Source: Lachnospiraceae bacterium (GTDB taxonomy: Bacteria > Bacillota > Clostridia > Lachnospirales > Lachnospiraceae). Taken from it: a stretch of DNA of 64,000 nt. Made by a program: the position numbers and the translations under genes. The notes beneath the pieces are model-generated. The model saw nothing but the letters and a program-made list of their open reading frames with translations. It had not been told where the DNA came from and ran no database searches. The stretch lies in assembly GCA_017453065.1 (NCBI GenBank), contig JAFTKW010000012.1:1-64000 (forward strand), read 5' to 3'. How positions within the stretch are numbered: position 1 is the stretch's first letter; each line of letters opens with the position of its first letter. Below, piece by piece: positions 15,840-25,365 of this stretch.

Positions 15840-17270
15840 CTAGTCGTCTTCTTCCTCATTTTTCTTGGAATTTGGCAAGGAGAAGATGAATTCGGTACCA
15901 ACACCCTCGGTGCTAACTACGTTGATGTGCTCGCCGTGGGAGGCGATGATTTCCTTGGCGATGGAAAGACCAAGGCCGGTACCTTTTTTGTCTTTACCTC
16001 TGGAAAGGTCTGATTTGTAGAAACGGTCCCAAATATTTTTTAAATCGTCCTTTGGAATACCGATTCCAGAGTCTTTCACGGAGACAAAGATTTTGTTCTT
16101 CTTTTCCGATGTTTCTATCTTGATAACGGAATTTTGATGGCTGAACTTGATGGCATTGTCCAGTAGATTGTAAAGCACCTGCTGGATTTTGCCCATGTCG
16201 GCATTTACAAACAAAGTTTCGCCAGTCAGAATCAATTCAATGGCAATGTTCTTGCGATGGCAGGTTCCCTCAAAGGAGGCAGCTGTACTTCGGATAATCT
16301 GATTGATATCAAACTCGGATTTCTCAAGGAGCATGCCCTTGGTATTGAGGTTGTTGAGAGTCAGCAGGCTGTTGGTCAGCTTGGTCAGACGCTCGGTCTC
16401 GTTAAGTACTATTTGCAGATATTTCTCATGAAGCTCTGGTGGAATGGTTCCGTCCAACATGGCTTCCAAATAACCTCTGATAGAAGTGAGAGGGGAGCGG
16501 AAGTCGTGAGAAACATTGGCCACGAATTTCTTTTGGTTGTCCTCTGCTTTGGCAATCTCGCTTGCCATAAAGGATAGGCAGGCCGCCAGATAGCCAATTT
16601 CATCCTCGCTGTACACCTGGAATTCATAGTGCATATTTCCTTCGGCATACTGCTCCGCCGCATAGGTAATCTTTTTCAGGGGCTTGTAAACTAGCTCGCT
16701 GAAGAAGATTAAGATAATCAAGGATAGCAGGATTAAAACAACCAATGTAATGTAGGAAATATTCATCAGGCTATCACTGGATGCTTTGATGTCGTCCATC
16801 AGCATGTGAATGACGACATAGCCCTGCACCTTATAATCCGCGGTAATAGGTGCAATGACACTTAAGACCTCCTGATCGAACTGGCCGAAAAAGGTGCCGA
16901 TGTTGTAGTAGGAGCCTGCGGTAAAGGTGGGATCAAAGTTCGAGATAATCACCTCGTGATCCATGATTCCTTCTTCCGATGTGTCCAAAATCAATCGTCC
17001 AGATGGATTGATGATGCGGATGTTGGCTTTTAAGTATACAGACAGTATATCTAACTGCTTGGTAACGGTTTCTAGGTCTACTTCATTGTTGTATAGGCCA
17101 CTGGCATAATTGTTGGCAATCTGCACGGCTTCATTGTACATGGCGCTTGCTTTTTCGCGAGTCAGATGTTCTTCGGTCAACCTTGGAACATAGAAAGCCA
17201 CGATCAAGAAAGCGAAGAAACCGAAAATGACATAGGCCAGAAGAAACTTAAAATAAATCGTCTTTTTCAT
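15840..17270 (-). CDS. Sensor histidine kinase (HAMP, HisKA, HATPase)
   Basis: A 476-residue kinase with two membrane helices flanking an extracellular domain of about 150 residues. A HAMP linker follows (VYKPLKKITYAAEQYAEGN), then HisKA with the phospho-accepting His in NVSHDFRSPLTSIRGY, and an ATPase domain (NLLDNAIKFS, DSGIGIP, GTGLGLSIAKEII). It is encoded 37 bases after its response regulator in the same transcript. The signal is unknown; the type is close to PhoR/ResE. Confidence 0.93.
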   Translation of the reverse strand: MKKTIYFKFLLAYVIFGFFAFLIVAFYVPRLTEEHLTREKASAMYNEAVQIANNYASGLYNNEVDLETVTKQLDILSVYLKANIRIINPSGRLILDTSEEGIMDHEVIISNFDPTFTAGSYYNIGTFFGQFDQEVLSVIAPITADYKVQGYVVIHMLMDDIKASSDSLMNISYITLVVLILLSLIILIFFSELVYKPLKKITYAAEQYAEGNMHYEFQVYSEDEIGYLAACLSFMASEIAKAEDNQKKFVANVSHDFRSPLTSIRGYLEAMLDGTIPPELHEKYLQIVLNETERLTKLTNSLLTLNNLNTKGMLLEKSEFDINQIIRSTAASFEGTCHRKNIAIELILTGETLFVNADMGKIQQVLYNLLDNAIKFSHQNSVIKIETSEKKNKIFVSVKDSGIGIPKDDLKNIWDRFYKSDLSRGKDKKGTGLGLSIAKEIIASHGEHINVVSTEGVGTEFIFSLPNSKKNEEEDD

Positions 17271-17307
17271 AGAAAGCTCTCCTAAGATATCTTACTCGGT
17301 TGTCTTG

Positions 17308-18009
17308 TTATCTTACCTCGAACTTGTAACCGATACCCCAGATGGTGGAGATTTTCCAGGATTCATGGTCGCTAATTTTTTCGCGCAGACGCTTGATATG
17401 TACGTCTACAGTACGAGTATCACCGATATATTCATAGCCCCAAATCTGATCCAAGAGCTGCTCTCTGGTAAATACATGGTTTGGAGATGCAGCAAGGAAA
17501 TACAGAAGCTCCAATTCCTTAGGAGGCATATCTACGGTCTTGCCCATATAAATTACGGAGTAGTTGGTCAGGTTGATAGACAAATCTGGATATTCCACGC
17601 ATTTGTCCTTTGGTGCCTCTGGCACTGTAGGAGCGGTAGGCTTGTAGCGACGAAGAACAGCCTTTACTCTTGCCACCAGCTCTTTAGAATCAAAAGGCTT
17701 CTCCATATAATCGTCTGCGCCCATTTCAAGGCCCAGTACTTTGTCAAAAATTTCTCCCTTTGCAGAAAGCATAATGATAGGAGTCTGCTGCTTGGCTCTG
17801 ACTTCGCGGCATACCTGATAGCCGTCAATCCCAGGAAGCATCAAATCCAGCAAGATTAAGTTTGGCTGGAAACTTTCTACGGCCAAAAGAGCAGATTCCC
17901 CGTCTCCCACGATCATAGTTTCAAAGCATTCCTTTGTCAGATAAAGGGAGATCAGTTCTGCAATATTTGCATCGTCGTCTACAATTAAAATTCTCTGTTT
18001 ACTAACCAT
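17308..18009 (-). CDS. OmpR-family response regulator
   Basis: A 233-residue regulator. I start it at the Met of MVSKQRILIVDDD (18009) because AAAGGAG sits at the right distance; an upstream in-frame Met at 18063 would add 18 unlikely residues. The receiver has the Asp-Asp pair (VDDD), phospho-Asp in LILLDLMLPGIDG and Lys in MLSAKGE. The C-terminal winged helix ends with RTVDVHIKRLREKI and IWGIGYKFEVR. It lies between mutS2 and its partner kinase. Confidence 0.95.
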   Translation of the reverse strand: MVSKQRILIVDDDANIAELISLYLTKECFETMIVGDGESALLAVESFQPNLILLDLMLPGIDGYQVCREVRAKQQTPIIMLSAKGEIFDKVLGLEMGADDYMEKPFDSKELVARVKAVLRRYKPTAPTVPEAPKDKCVEYPDLSINLTNYSVIYMGKTVDMPPKELELLYFLAASPNHVFTREQLLDQIWGYEYIGDTRTVDVHIKRLREKISDHESWKISTIWGIGYKFEVR

Positions 18010-18076
18010 ATTTTTCTCCTTTATATGGATAAATGTTGTGTTGCTAGGCGGCCTGGAGGCCAAACTAGCGGGTGGT

Positions 18077-20452
18077 CTACTTGAAGGTTACGATGGTTAC
18101 TCCAGCATCCCCTTCACCGTATTCGCCTAGGCGATATTCTTTTACATATTTCAGTCTCTTTAAGTGATTGTGTACAGCACTTCGAAGTGCACCAGTTCCC
18201 TTGCCGTGTACCACGCGCACAGATGGAAGATGAGAAAGGTAAGCATCGTCCAAATATTTGTCCAGCTTGGCGATGGCTTCGTCTGTGGTGTGGCCTAGAA
18301 GGTTGATTTCTGAGGAGATGGAAAGAGATCGGCTCATATTCATCTTGCCAGAACCGCCCTTGGAGGTTGGTTTGTAGGCTGGAAGTGCATCATCATCAAT
18401 CAGTACCAAATCTTTGACATTGACCTGGGAGCGCATGATGCCGCACTGTACGAACAGATTGCCCTTGGCATCTGGCAGAGTGCTTACGGTACCTTTCAGT
18501 CCCATGGATATAATTTTTACGCTATCGCCCTTGCGAAGCTTCTTAGGATCCAAAGTTGCCTTTGGCTTGTCCTGAGTCTTTAAGCTGAGGAGAGAGTTCT
18601 TTTCGTCGATTTTGTCACGCACTTTTTGACGCTTTTTCTCCAGATCCTTGATATCGCTGGAGGCTCCTGCCTTGTGGAAGTCGCGGATGGTTTCATCGGC
18701 CACATCCTTTGCCTCCTGAAGAATTGCTCTGGCCTGTTCGTTGGCTTCGCGAAGAATACGATCCTTGGCAGAATCCATACGTTCATTTTTGGCTTTGAGC
18801 TGAGCTTCCAAGGTCTTGATGCGTTCTTTGTATTCTGCAATTTCACGCTGCTCTTTTTCCATGGAGATGCGGCTGGTTTCCAAATCCGCAATCACATCTT
18901 CAAAGCTTTGATCCTCGCTACTAATCTGCTCCTTTGCTGCCTCGATGATTTCATCTGGCAGACCAAGCTTGGAAGAGATGGCAAAGGCATTACTTTTGCC
19001 AGGGATACCGATGAGCAGGCGGTAGGTAGGACGAAGGGTCTCTACATCAAATTCACAGCAGGCATTTTCCACGAAACTGGTGGAAAGTGCATACAGCTTC
19101 AGCTCGCTGTAGTGAGTAGTTGCCATGGTGCGAATACCTCTGTCGTGGAGGTGATTTAAGATGGCAATGGCAAGTGCAGCACCCTCGGTAGGGTCTGTTC
19201 CTGCACCCAATTCATCGAAGAGACACAGGCTATCTGCGTCTGCATGTTTCAATATGGAAACAATGCTGGTCATGTGGGAGGAAAAAGTAGAGAGGCTCTG
19301 CTCAATACTCTGCTCATCACCGATGTCAGCATATACTTCTGTAAAGATAGAAAGCTCGGAGCGGTCCAAAGCTGGAATGTGAAGACCCGCTTGCCCTAAT
19401 AGGGTAAAGAGACCTACGGTTTTGAGGGATACGGTCTTACCGCCTGTGTTAGGACCGGTGATAATCAGAAGGTCAAAGTCTTTGCCCAGCTGAATATCAA
19501 TAGGAACAACTTTCTTTTTGTCCAAAAGTGGGTGACGACCCTTGCGAATGTGAATGTAGTGGTCCTCGTTAAATATTGGTCTGGTAGCGTTCTGGTCCAG
19601 AGCCAACTTCGCCTTGGCAAAGATAAAATCTAACTTGGTCATAGTCTGATAGTTGCACATCAGCTCTTGAGTGTGCTCTCCAGCCATGGCGCTTAAGGTA
19701 GCCAAAATGACTTCAATTTCTTCCTGTTCCTTCAGTGCCAGTTCCTTCAATTGATTGTTCAGATTGACAATGGCAGCAGGCTCAATAAAGAAGGTTGAAC
19801 CTGAGGAGGACTGGTCGTGTACCATACCAGAAACCTGACTCTTGTACTCTGCCTTGACAGGGATACAGTAGCGGTTGTCGCGCATGGTAATGACAGCATC
19901 CTGTAGGTAAGTGCGGTAGGAACCGGTTACCATGGAGGAAAGCTGGGTGTGAATCTTGTCTCCTGTAAGAGTGATCTGTCTGCGGATACTCTTTAAGGTA
20001 GGGCTTGCATCGTCAGCAATTTCTTCCTCTGAGAGGATGCAGCGACGGATCTCCTGAGCCACAGGGGTCAGAGGAGACAGCATATCAAAATACTCGGTCA
20101 AGCTGTCGGAAGGCGCATCTTCGCGGTCCTTTCGGCCATAGGTTTTGACGCGGTTTACATTGTCAAGTAAGCCTGCAATCTTCAGCAGTTCTACGATAGA
20201 GAGGGTACTGCCGATATCCAGGGTGCGAACTGCAAATCCTACATCCTTGTTGCCGCCAAAAGAAGTGCTTCCAGAACGGAAGAGTCTGGCAAGGGCATCT
20301 GCAGTTTCGGTTTGATTTTGATTGATTTCTTCTAGGTCAGTGGAAGGAAGCAATTGTTGACACATAGCCTTACCTGGCTCTGAGTCTGCTTTTTCCACTA
20401 GCATAGTCATGATTTTGTTATATTCTAGTGTTCGTAATACTTTTTCGTTCAT
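18077..20452 (-). CDS. mutS2: Endonuclease MutS2
   Basis: A 791-residue protein: an N-terminal core, an ATPase domain with Walker A GPNTGGKTVSLKTVGL and Walker B SLCLFDELGAGTDPTEGAALA, a long charged coiled coil (about 510-610), a KOW-like segment (LRKGDSVKIISMGLKGTV), and a C-terminal Smr nuclease domain with VRVVHGKGTGALR (about 715-791). MutS2 proteins act on recombination intermediates or rescue collided ribosomes rather than in mismatch repair. No mutL is adjacent. The two-component genes follow on the same strand. Confidence 0.97.
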   Translation of the reverse strand: MNEKVLRTLEYNKIMTMLVEKADSEPGKAMCQQLLPSTDLEEINQNQTETADALARLFRSGSTSFGGNKDVGFAVRTLDIGSTLSIVELLKIAGLLDNVNRVKTYGRKDREDAPSDSLTEYFDMLSPLTPVAQEIRRCILSEEEIADDASPTLKSIRRQITLTGDKIHTQLSSMVTGSYRTYLQDAVITMRDNRYCIPVKAEYKSQVSGMVHDQSSSGSTFFIEPAAIVNLNNQLKELALKEQEEIEVILATLSAMAGEHTQELMCNYQTMTKLDFIFAKAKLALDQNATRPIFNEDHYIHIRKGRHPLLDKKKVVPIDIQLGKDFDLLIITGPNTGGKTVSLKTVGLFTLLGQAGLHIPALDRSELSIFTEVYADIGDEQSIEQSLSTFSSHMTSIVSILKHADADSLCLFDELGAGTDPTEGAALAIAILNHLHDRGIRTMATTHYSELKLYALSTSFVENACCEFDVETLRPTYRLLIGIPGKSNAFAISSKLGLPDEIIEAAKEQISSEDQSFEDVIADLETSRISMEKEQREIAEYKERIKTLEAQLKAKNERMDSAKDRILREANEQARAILQEAKDVADETIRDFHKAGASSDIKDLEKKRQKVRDKIDEKNSLLSLKTQDKPKATLDPKKLRKGDSVKIISMGLKGTVSTLPDAKGNLFVQCGIMRSQVNVKDLVLIDDDALPAYKPTSKGGSGKMNMSRSLSISSEINLLGHTTDEAIAKLDKYLDDAYLSHLPSVRVVHGKGTGALRSAVHNHLKRLKYVKEYRLGEYGEGDAGVTIVTFK

Positions 20453-20514
20453 GTCAATATTCCTTTATGTTTGTCACGTAATGTCTGTTTATAGTTTCAA
20501 GTGTATACACGCAA

Positions 20515-20549
20515 CAAAATACAAAAGAGGATACAGCCGTATCCTCTTT
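20515..20549 (-). terminator. Terminator of the murG transcript
   Basis: An 11-bp perfect stem (AAAGAGGATAC with GTATCCTCTTT) and 4-base loop; on the minus strand it is followed by a T-rich stretch. It separates murG from mutS2. Confidence 0.85.
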
Positions 20550-20557
20550 CTCTCAAA

Positions 20558-21622
20558 CTATTTACATGCTTCTTCGATCAGAGAAACAATAGTATCGACA
20601 GAATCCTTTTGCTGGCTTTGGCTCATAGTCTCAATATAGCTTTGTCTGTTTGCATAGAGCTCCTGTACCTTTTCCACCAGTACGTTGGCGGTCAGGTAGT
20701 CCTCGTCGATGACGATGGAATAACCCTGGTCTTCGAAAGACTTGGCGTTGAGCAGTTGGTCTCCACGGCTGGATGCAGCAGGGAGAGGAATCAGGATATT
20801 TGGCTTCTTGAGAGCGAGAATTTCACAGATGGCATTGGCGCCTGCTCTGGAAATTACTACGTCTGCCATAGCAAAGATATCCTTCAGTTCTGCTTTGAGA
20901 TATTCGAATTGCTTGTAGCCTACTTCATTAAGCAATAGATTGTCGATTTTGTCTTTGCCACAAAGGTGCACTACTTGGAAGTCAGGAAGTAGTTTAGGCA
21001 ATGCCTGACGAACTACATCGTTGACACTGGAGGCACCAAGACTTCCGCCAATGACCATTACTACTGGTCGCTGCGCGGTAAAGCCACACATGTCCAGAGC
21101 GGCAAGCTTGTTGCCTTCTGCCAATTCTTTACGAATTGGAGAACCGGTCAGCACAGCTTTGCCCTGTGGAAGACACTCTAAAGTCTCAGGGAAGTTGCAG
21201 CATACCTTGCTGGCAACGGGAATGCAAAGCTTGTTGGCCAGACCTGGAGTCATGTCTGATTCGTGGATAATACAAGGGATTTTAAGAGAGGCAGCAGCCC
21301 TGACCACAGGGACACTGACGAATCCACCCTTGGAAAAAACAATATCTGGTTTGAGTTGTTTTAAGAGTTTACGTGCTTCGCTGAAGCCCTTAATCACGCG
21401 GAAAGGGTCAGTGAAATTCTTTGGATCAAAATAACGGCGGAATTTGCCGGTGGAAATTCCATAATAGGGGATTTCAAAGTCCTCTATCAATTTCTTTTCA
21501 ATGCCGTCATAAGAACCGATGTAATGGATGTCATAATCAAGCTCTTTTAACTTTGGTAAAAGGGCTATGTTGGGAGTAACGTGTCCGGCGGTACCTCCGC
21601 CTGTAAGAACGATTCGTTTCAC
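20558..21622 (-). CDS. murG: MurG, lipid II-forming N-acetylglucosaminyltransferase
   Basis: A 354-residue GT28 enzyme that adds GlcNAc from UDP-GlcNAc to lipid I at the inner face of the membrane, the last cytoplasmic step of peptidoglycan precursor synthesis. The N-terminal glycine-rich loop is GGGTAGHVTPNIAL; the second follows as GGSLGASSVNDVVR; the donor-site motif is SRAGANAICEILALKKPNILIPLP. Length is normal. Unusually, it is outside a dcw cluster: its only co-directional close neighbour is the TSCPD protein one base upstream. Confidence 0.96.
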   Translation of the reverse strand: MKRIVLTGGGTAGHVTPNIALLPKLKELDYDIHYIGSYDGIEKKLIEDFEIPYYGISTGKFRRYFDPKNFTDPFRVIKGFSEARKLLKQLKPDIVFSKGGFVSVPVVRAAASLKIPCIIHESDMTPGLANKLCIPVASKVCCNFPETLECLPQGKAVLTGSPIRKELAEGNKLAALDMCGFTAQRPVVMVIGGSLGASSVNDVVRQALPKLLPDFQVVHLCGKDKIDNLLLNEVGYKQFEYLKAELKDIFAMADVVISRAGANAICEILALKKPNILIPLPAASSRGDQLLNAKSFEDQGYSIVIDEDYLTANVLVEKVQELYANRQSYIETMSQSQQKDSVDTIVSLIEEACK

Positions 21623-21623
21623 T

Positions 21624-21863
21624 TTATGCCTCCAATGATTCTAATGCTCTTGCTAACTGATCTGGACAGGATGTGTCCTTGGCTCCACATTTGATACCTT
21701 TCAGTCTAGCGATAGCATCTTCCACCTTCATGCCTTTTACTAAAGCACTGATTCCCTGAAGGTTTCCGTTACATCCTCTGGTAAAGCTTACGGACTGGAT
21801 TACTCCGTCTGCAACCTCTATATCAATTTCTGTGGAACAAGTTCCTTTAGTCATGTATTTCAT
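21624..21863 (-). CDS. TSCPD-domain protein (TIGR03905 type)
   Basis: A 79-residue protein with the family pattern: CSTEIDIEVADGVIQSV, FTRGCNGNLQGISALVKGM, IKCGAKDTSCPDQLARAL. The TSCPD motif and earlier cysteines suggest metal or nucleotide binding, as in the C-terminal domain of vitamin-B12-dependent ribonucleotide reductase, but stand-alone members have no proven role. It is one base upstream of murG. Confidence 0.88.
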   Translation of the reverse strand: MKYMTKGTCSTEIDIEVADGVIQSVSFTRGCNGNLQGISALVKGMKVEDAIARLKGIKCGAKDTSCPDQLARALESLEA

Positions 21864-22032
21864 AATTTCAATTCCTTTCTATATAGTATGGTCAATTTTT
21901 AAAATTAGTATTTCTTTTTGGTGATGGCGGTTTGAGATAAGTATATCAAAGGAATAAAGATTTCGCAATTTCCATTTAAGGAATAATTAGGCGGAATCTG
22001 CATTTTAGTCGGTATCTTTTGAGGGTGGATGG

Positions 22033-22041
22033 TGGTAAAAT
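22033..22041 (+). promoter_or_regulatory. Extended -10 promoter element for the GH43 cluster
   Basis: TGG-TAAAAT lies 31 bases before the GH43 start, with no convincing -35. The same nine bases occur before the genes at 42433 and 60612. Confidence 0.55.
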
Positions 22042-22071
22042 GGAAAAAAGTGAGTGAGAGAGGGAATAGTT

Positions 22072-23802
22072 ATGATTCACAATCCAATCTTAAAGGGCTT
22101 TTGCCCAGATCCAAGTATTATAAGAGTTGGCGAGGACTACTTCATTGCCACATCTACTTTTGAGTGGTGGCCAGGAGTAAGACTTTGGCATTCTACTGAT
22201 TTGCAAAACTGGACTCAGATTCCCTCGCCACTTCAAAGAGAGAGCCAATTGAATCTGCAAGGAGATCCGTGCTCTGGTGGAGTGTGGGCACCATGCCTTA
22301 CCTACGATGGAGAGAGATTTTTCCTAGTATATACGGATGTTAAAACAAAGAAGGGGCGTTTTTACAACACCCACAACTATGTGGTTTGGTCAGACGATAT
22401 CTATGGACCATGGTCTGAGCCAGTGTACTTAAATAGTATCGGTTTTGACCCATCTCTGTTCCACGACAGCGATGGGCGCAAATATCTGGTCAATATGATT
22501 AATGGATTCAAAGGAATTCTGGTACAGGAGTTAGAGCCAGAGACCATGAAACTCATCGGCGAGCGAAAGATGGTCTACGAAGGCTCTGGACTTGGCTGTC
22601 TGGAGGGGCCTCATATTTATCATATTGGGGAGTGGTATTATCTGGTGGCAGCAGAAGGCGGAACAGGATATGACCACGGCGTAACCATGGCCAGGGCAAA
22701 GTCTGTATGGGGGCCTTTTGAAACAGCACCCAACAATCCAATCATCACCAGTGACAAAGAAGACCCATGCGCCTTGCAAAAATGTGGCCATGGCGATTTG
22801 ATAGATACCCCAGAGGGAGAGTGGTACATGGTACATTTGTGCTCCAGACCTGTGCCAGAGACAAAATGGTGTACGCTGGGTCGAGAGACTGCCATCCAAA
22901 AACTTCGTCTGAAAGAAGATGGATGGTTTGAGATGTATGACGGTGGAAACTTCGGCAAGTGGACCACGCCGGGACTTGGGGAAGAGACTGGCGAGGCTCA
23001 GGCCAAGACAGCTTTGCAAGGCGCTGCGACAGTGAAAGACGCTTCAAGGAAGCAGGAGAAAGGGGTAGAGATTAGCACAACTGTGCAAGAGAATCTCAGC
23101 TTTTATGACGACTTTGCCGACACCAGCCTAGACCTGCGATACAGTGCTCCACGCCTTGACTATCATTATTTTGTGGACCTGAAAAGTCGACCAGGCTATC
23201 TGCGCATGAAGGGCATGGAGTCCATGAATTCCCTACACAAAGTGTCGCACTTGGCGGTAAGGCAGCAGGCCTATGAGTGTGAGGTAGAAACCAGCATGGA
23301 GTTTGTCCCAAAGTATGAGGAGCAGATGGCGGGACTTAGCTATGCCTATGATGCGAGATGCTTCTACCTGCTTGCCAAGACCGTGAATGCCCAGGGCAAA
23401 ACGGTACTTTGCATGCTAAAATCAAATACCGAAGTCATTACGGATGAGTGCCAGCCAGTGGAAGTGTCAAAAGATGGCAAACTTAGACTCAAGGTAAAGA
23501 TCTTTGATGGGGGAAGAAGCGGGCAGTTTTATTATTGTGTGTCAGAGAGTGCGGGCGTAGAAGAGAGCGTGGGTAAGGCAAATGGCAAAGAGACAGGAAT
23601 CAATAGCGATGCGCAGCCTTCACCCGATGCGGAAAACAATTCTTGGACCGCCATTGGCCCGGTTTTTACTACAGAACTGTGCAGCGATGAATATGCAAGA
23701 GGCTTCTGTGGGGCGCATTTTGGTATGTATGTCCATGACATGACAGGTCTGGGACTGCACGCGGACTTTGATTATTTTAAGATGAATGTGACTTGCAGCT
23801 AG
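22072..23802 (+). CDS. Glycoside hydrolase family 43 (beta-xylosidase / arabinofuranosidase)
   Basis: A 576-residue cytoplasmic enzyme without signal peptide; I start at ATG 22072 behind AGAGGG rather than GTG 22054. The GH43 triad is visible: general base in FCPDPSIIRVGEDYF, pKa-tuning Asp in GFDPSLFHDSDG, general acid in LEGPHIYHIGEWYYLVAAEGG. The C-terminal beta-sandwich (about residues 350-576) is typical of GH43_11-type beta-xylosidases. Two low-complexity insertions (near 310-335 and 495-520) are unusual. It should trim xylo- or arabino-oligosaccharides taken into the cell. Confidence 0.9.
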   Translation: MIHNPILKGFCPDPSIIRVGEDYFIATSTFEWWPGVRLWHSTDLQNWTQIPSPLQRESQLNLQGDPCSGGVWAPCLTYDGERFFLVYTDVKTKKGRFYNTHNYVVWSDDIYGPWSEPVYLNSIGFDPSLFHDSDGRKYLVNMINGFKGILVQELEPETMKLIGERKMVYEGSGLGCLEGPHIYHIGEWYYLVAAEGGTGYDHGVTMARAKSVWGPFETAPNNPIITSDKEDPCALQKCGHGDLIDTPEGEWYMVHLCSRPVPETKWCTLGRETAIQKLRLKEDGWFEMYDGGNFGKWTTPGLGEETGEAQAKTALQGAATVKDASRKQEKGVEISTTVQENLSFYDDFADTSLDLRYSAPRLDYHYFVDLKSRPGYLRMKGMESMNSLHKVSHLAVRQQAYECEVETSMEFVPKYEEQMAGLSYAYDARCFYLLAKTVNAQGKTVLCMLKSNTEVITDECQPVEVSKDGKLRLKVKIFDGGRSGQFYYCVSESAGVEESVGKANGKETGINSDAQPSPDAENNSWTAIGPVFTTELCSDEYARGFCGAHFGMYVHDMTGLGLHADFDYFKMNVTCS

Positions 23803-23884
23803 TAGATGTGATTTCTAAGTGTCAGAGCACAATGGTAGGTGACAAATGAGCCGAGCAACGCCTTTGTGCAAAATAGGAGTAACT

Positions 23885-25327
23885 ATGGTCAAACAAACAA
23901 GCGTACACTTTCAAACTTCAAACGCCCTTTTAGCCAAGCTGGTAGGCGAGGCAGAGCGCAAAAGCCTTTCAAACATCAAGGATTTTGATGGTAGGAAGGT
24001 GCTAATTGAAGGTGGAGGATATGAAAAAATTTGGCTAGAAACCCAGCCTATGGGTGGAGAAATGTATGCCAAGCGAAATATGGAAGTTGGAATTAACAAC
24101 CAGCTTCTGTTTATGGAGCATGCCAGAGAGGACGGAAGGATTCCAGGAAGCATCGCCATGATTGATGGAAAAAGAGTGGCGCAGTTTAACAAGTTTCAGG
24201 GATTTTGTTTCCCTGCTCATGCCCTGAATATGTACTACTTGATGGGGTGCGATGACTACTATTTGGAATTTCTTTATACTACCTTGGAAAAATTTGATGC
24301 TTACCTTTGGAAGGTGCGCGATTCTGACGGGGATGGATGCCTTGAGAGCTGGTGCAAGTACGATACTGGTGAAGACCATGCTGAGCGTTACGGTGATGCC
24401 CCGGATGCGTGGGAGGAGGAAACGCCACCTCAGGGATACAAGGTTGTGCCCATGGCATCAATCGACATTATGAGCTATTCCTATCACGCCAGAGAAACCC
24501 TGGAGCAAATCAGCTGGATCATGAGTGACCGTGCTGCCAGAGGATACCGTTCCAATCCCTTTGAAATGGGCATGAAGCTGGCAGAGTTTTGGAGATTGAA
24601 GGCAGACCAAGTGAAAGCCAAAATCGAAAGTTACCTTTGGAATGATCAGGTAGGGGCTTGTTTGGATAGAGACAAAAACCATCAGGTGTTACCAACACTG
24701 ATGCACAATACTCTAAGGGCTATGTATTTTAATAGCATTTCTCAGGAAAAAGCAGACCGATTTGTCAAAGAACATCTGTTAAACCCAGAGGAATTTTGGA
24801 CCCCTATGCCACTCCCATCTGTGGCGGTCAATGATCCACTTTTCCGCAATATTACTACCAACAACTGGAGTGGACAGGCAGAAGCACTAACCTATCAGCG
24901 CGCTATCCGCGCACTAGGAAACTACGGTTATGACAACCTAATTCCAGAGCTTGGTAACAAGCTATTTCAAGCCATTGGATTTGATTGTAATTTTGTGCAG
25001 CAGTATGACCCATTTACCATGGAGCCTTCTAAAGTATGTCTGGAGGGCGAACAGGACGGCTATGGACCAGCCATGCTTTCTGTGCTGGAATATACCGCCA
25101 GAATGTACGGAATTCATATCGAGAGAGACAAAATCTACTGGGGCTGCGTAGGTGGAGTGGAATGCGAATATGAGCAACAGTGGGGAGATAGACACTATTT
25201 TATCCGCAATGATGGACAGAAAGTGGAGGCAATGGTGGATGGCAAGGTGATATTTGGGGCTCCAGTGGGACAAAAAGTTATTACGGACTATAGAGGAAAC
25301 ATACTTAAGAGTATTTCTTTGGAATAA
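23885..25327 (+). CDS. MGH1-like alpha/alpha-barrel glycoside hydrolase
   Basis: A 480-residue protein; start at ATG 23885 behind AGGAG. It lacks a signal peptide. The repeated helical pattern and the phrases NNWSGQAEALTYQRAIRALGNYGY and QYDPFTMEP...DGYGPAMLSVLEYTARMYGI match the (alpha/alpha)6 barrel of mannosylglycerate-hydrolase/GH63-like enzymes. Candidate acids are in DGDGCLESW and DAWEEE. It is co-directional with the GH43 gene and the tocopherol-cyclase-like gene, which suggests intracellular breakdown of an imported glycoside. The exact substrate is unknown. Confidence 0.78.
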   Translation: MVKQTSVHFQTSNALLAKLVGEAERKSLSNIKDFDGRKVLIEGGGYEKIWLETQPMGGEMYAKRNMEVGINNQLLFMEHAREDGRIPGSIAMIDGKRVAQFNKFQGFCFPAHALNMYYLMGCDDYYLEFLYTTLEKFDAYLWKVRDSDGDGCLESWCKYDTGEDHAERYGDAPDAWEEETPPQGYKVVPMASIDIMSYSYHARETLEQISWIMSDRAARGYRSNPFEMGMKLAEFWRLKADQVKAKIESYLWNDQVGACLDRDKNHQVLPTLMHNTLRAMYFNSISQEKADRFVKEHLLNPEEFWTPMPLPSVAVNDPLFRNITTNNWSGQAEALTYQRAIRALGNYGYDNLIPELGNKLFQAIGFDCNFVQQYDPFTMEPSKVCLEGEQDGYGPAMLSVLEYTARMYGIHIERDKIYWGCVGGVECEYEQQWGDRHYFIRNDGQKVEAMVDGKVIFGAPVGQKVITDYRGNILKSISLE

Positions 25328-25365
25328 ATTCTGAGAGACGGAGAGCAAAAAGGAGTAAGATAATT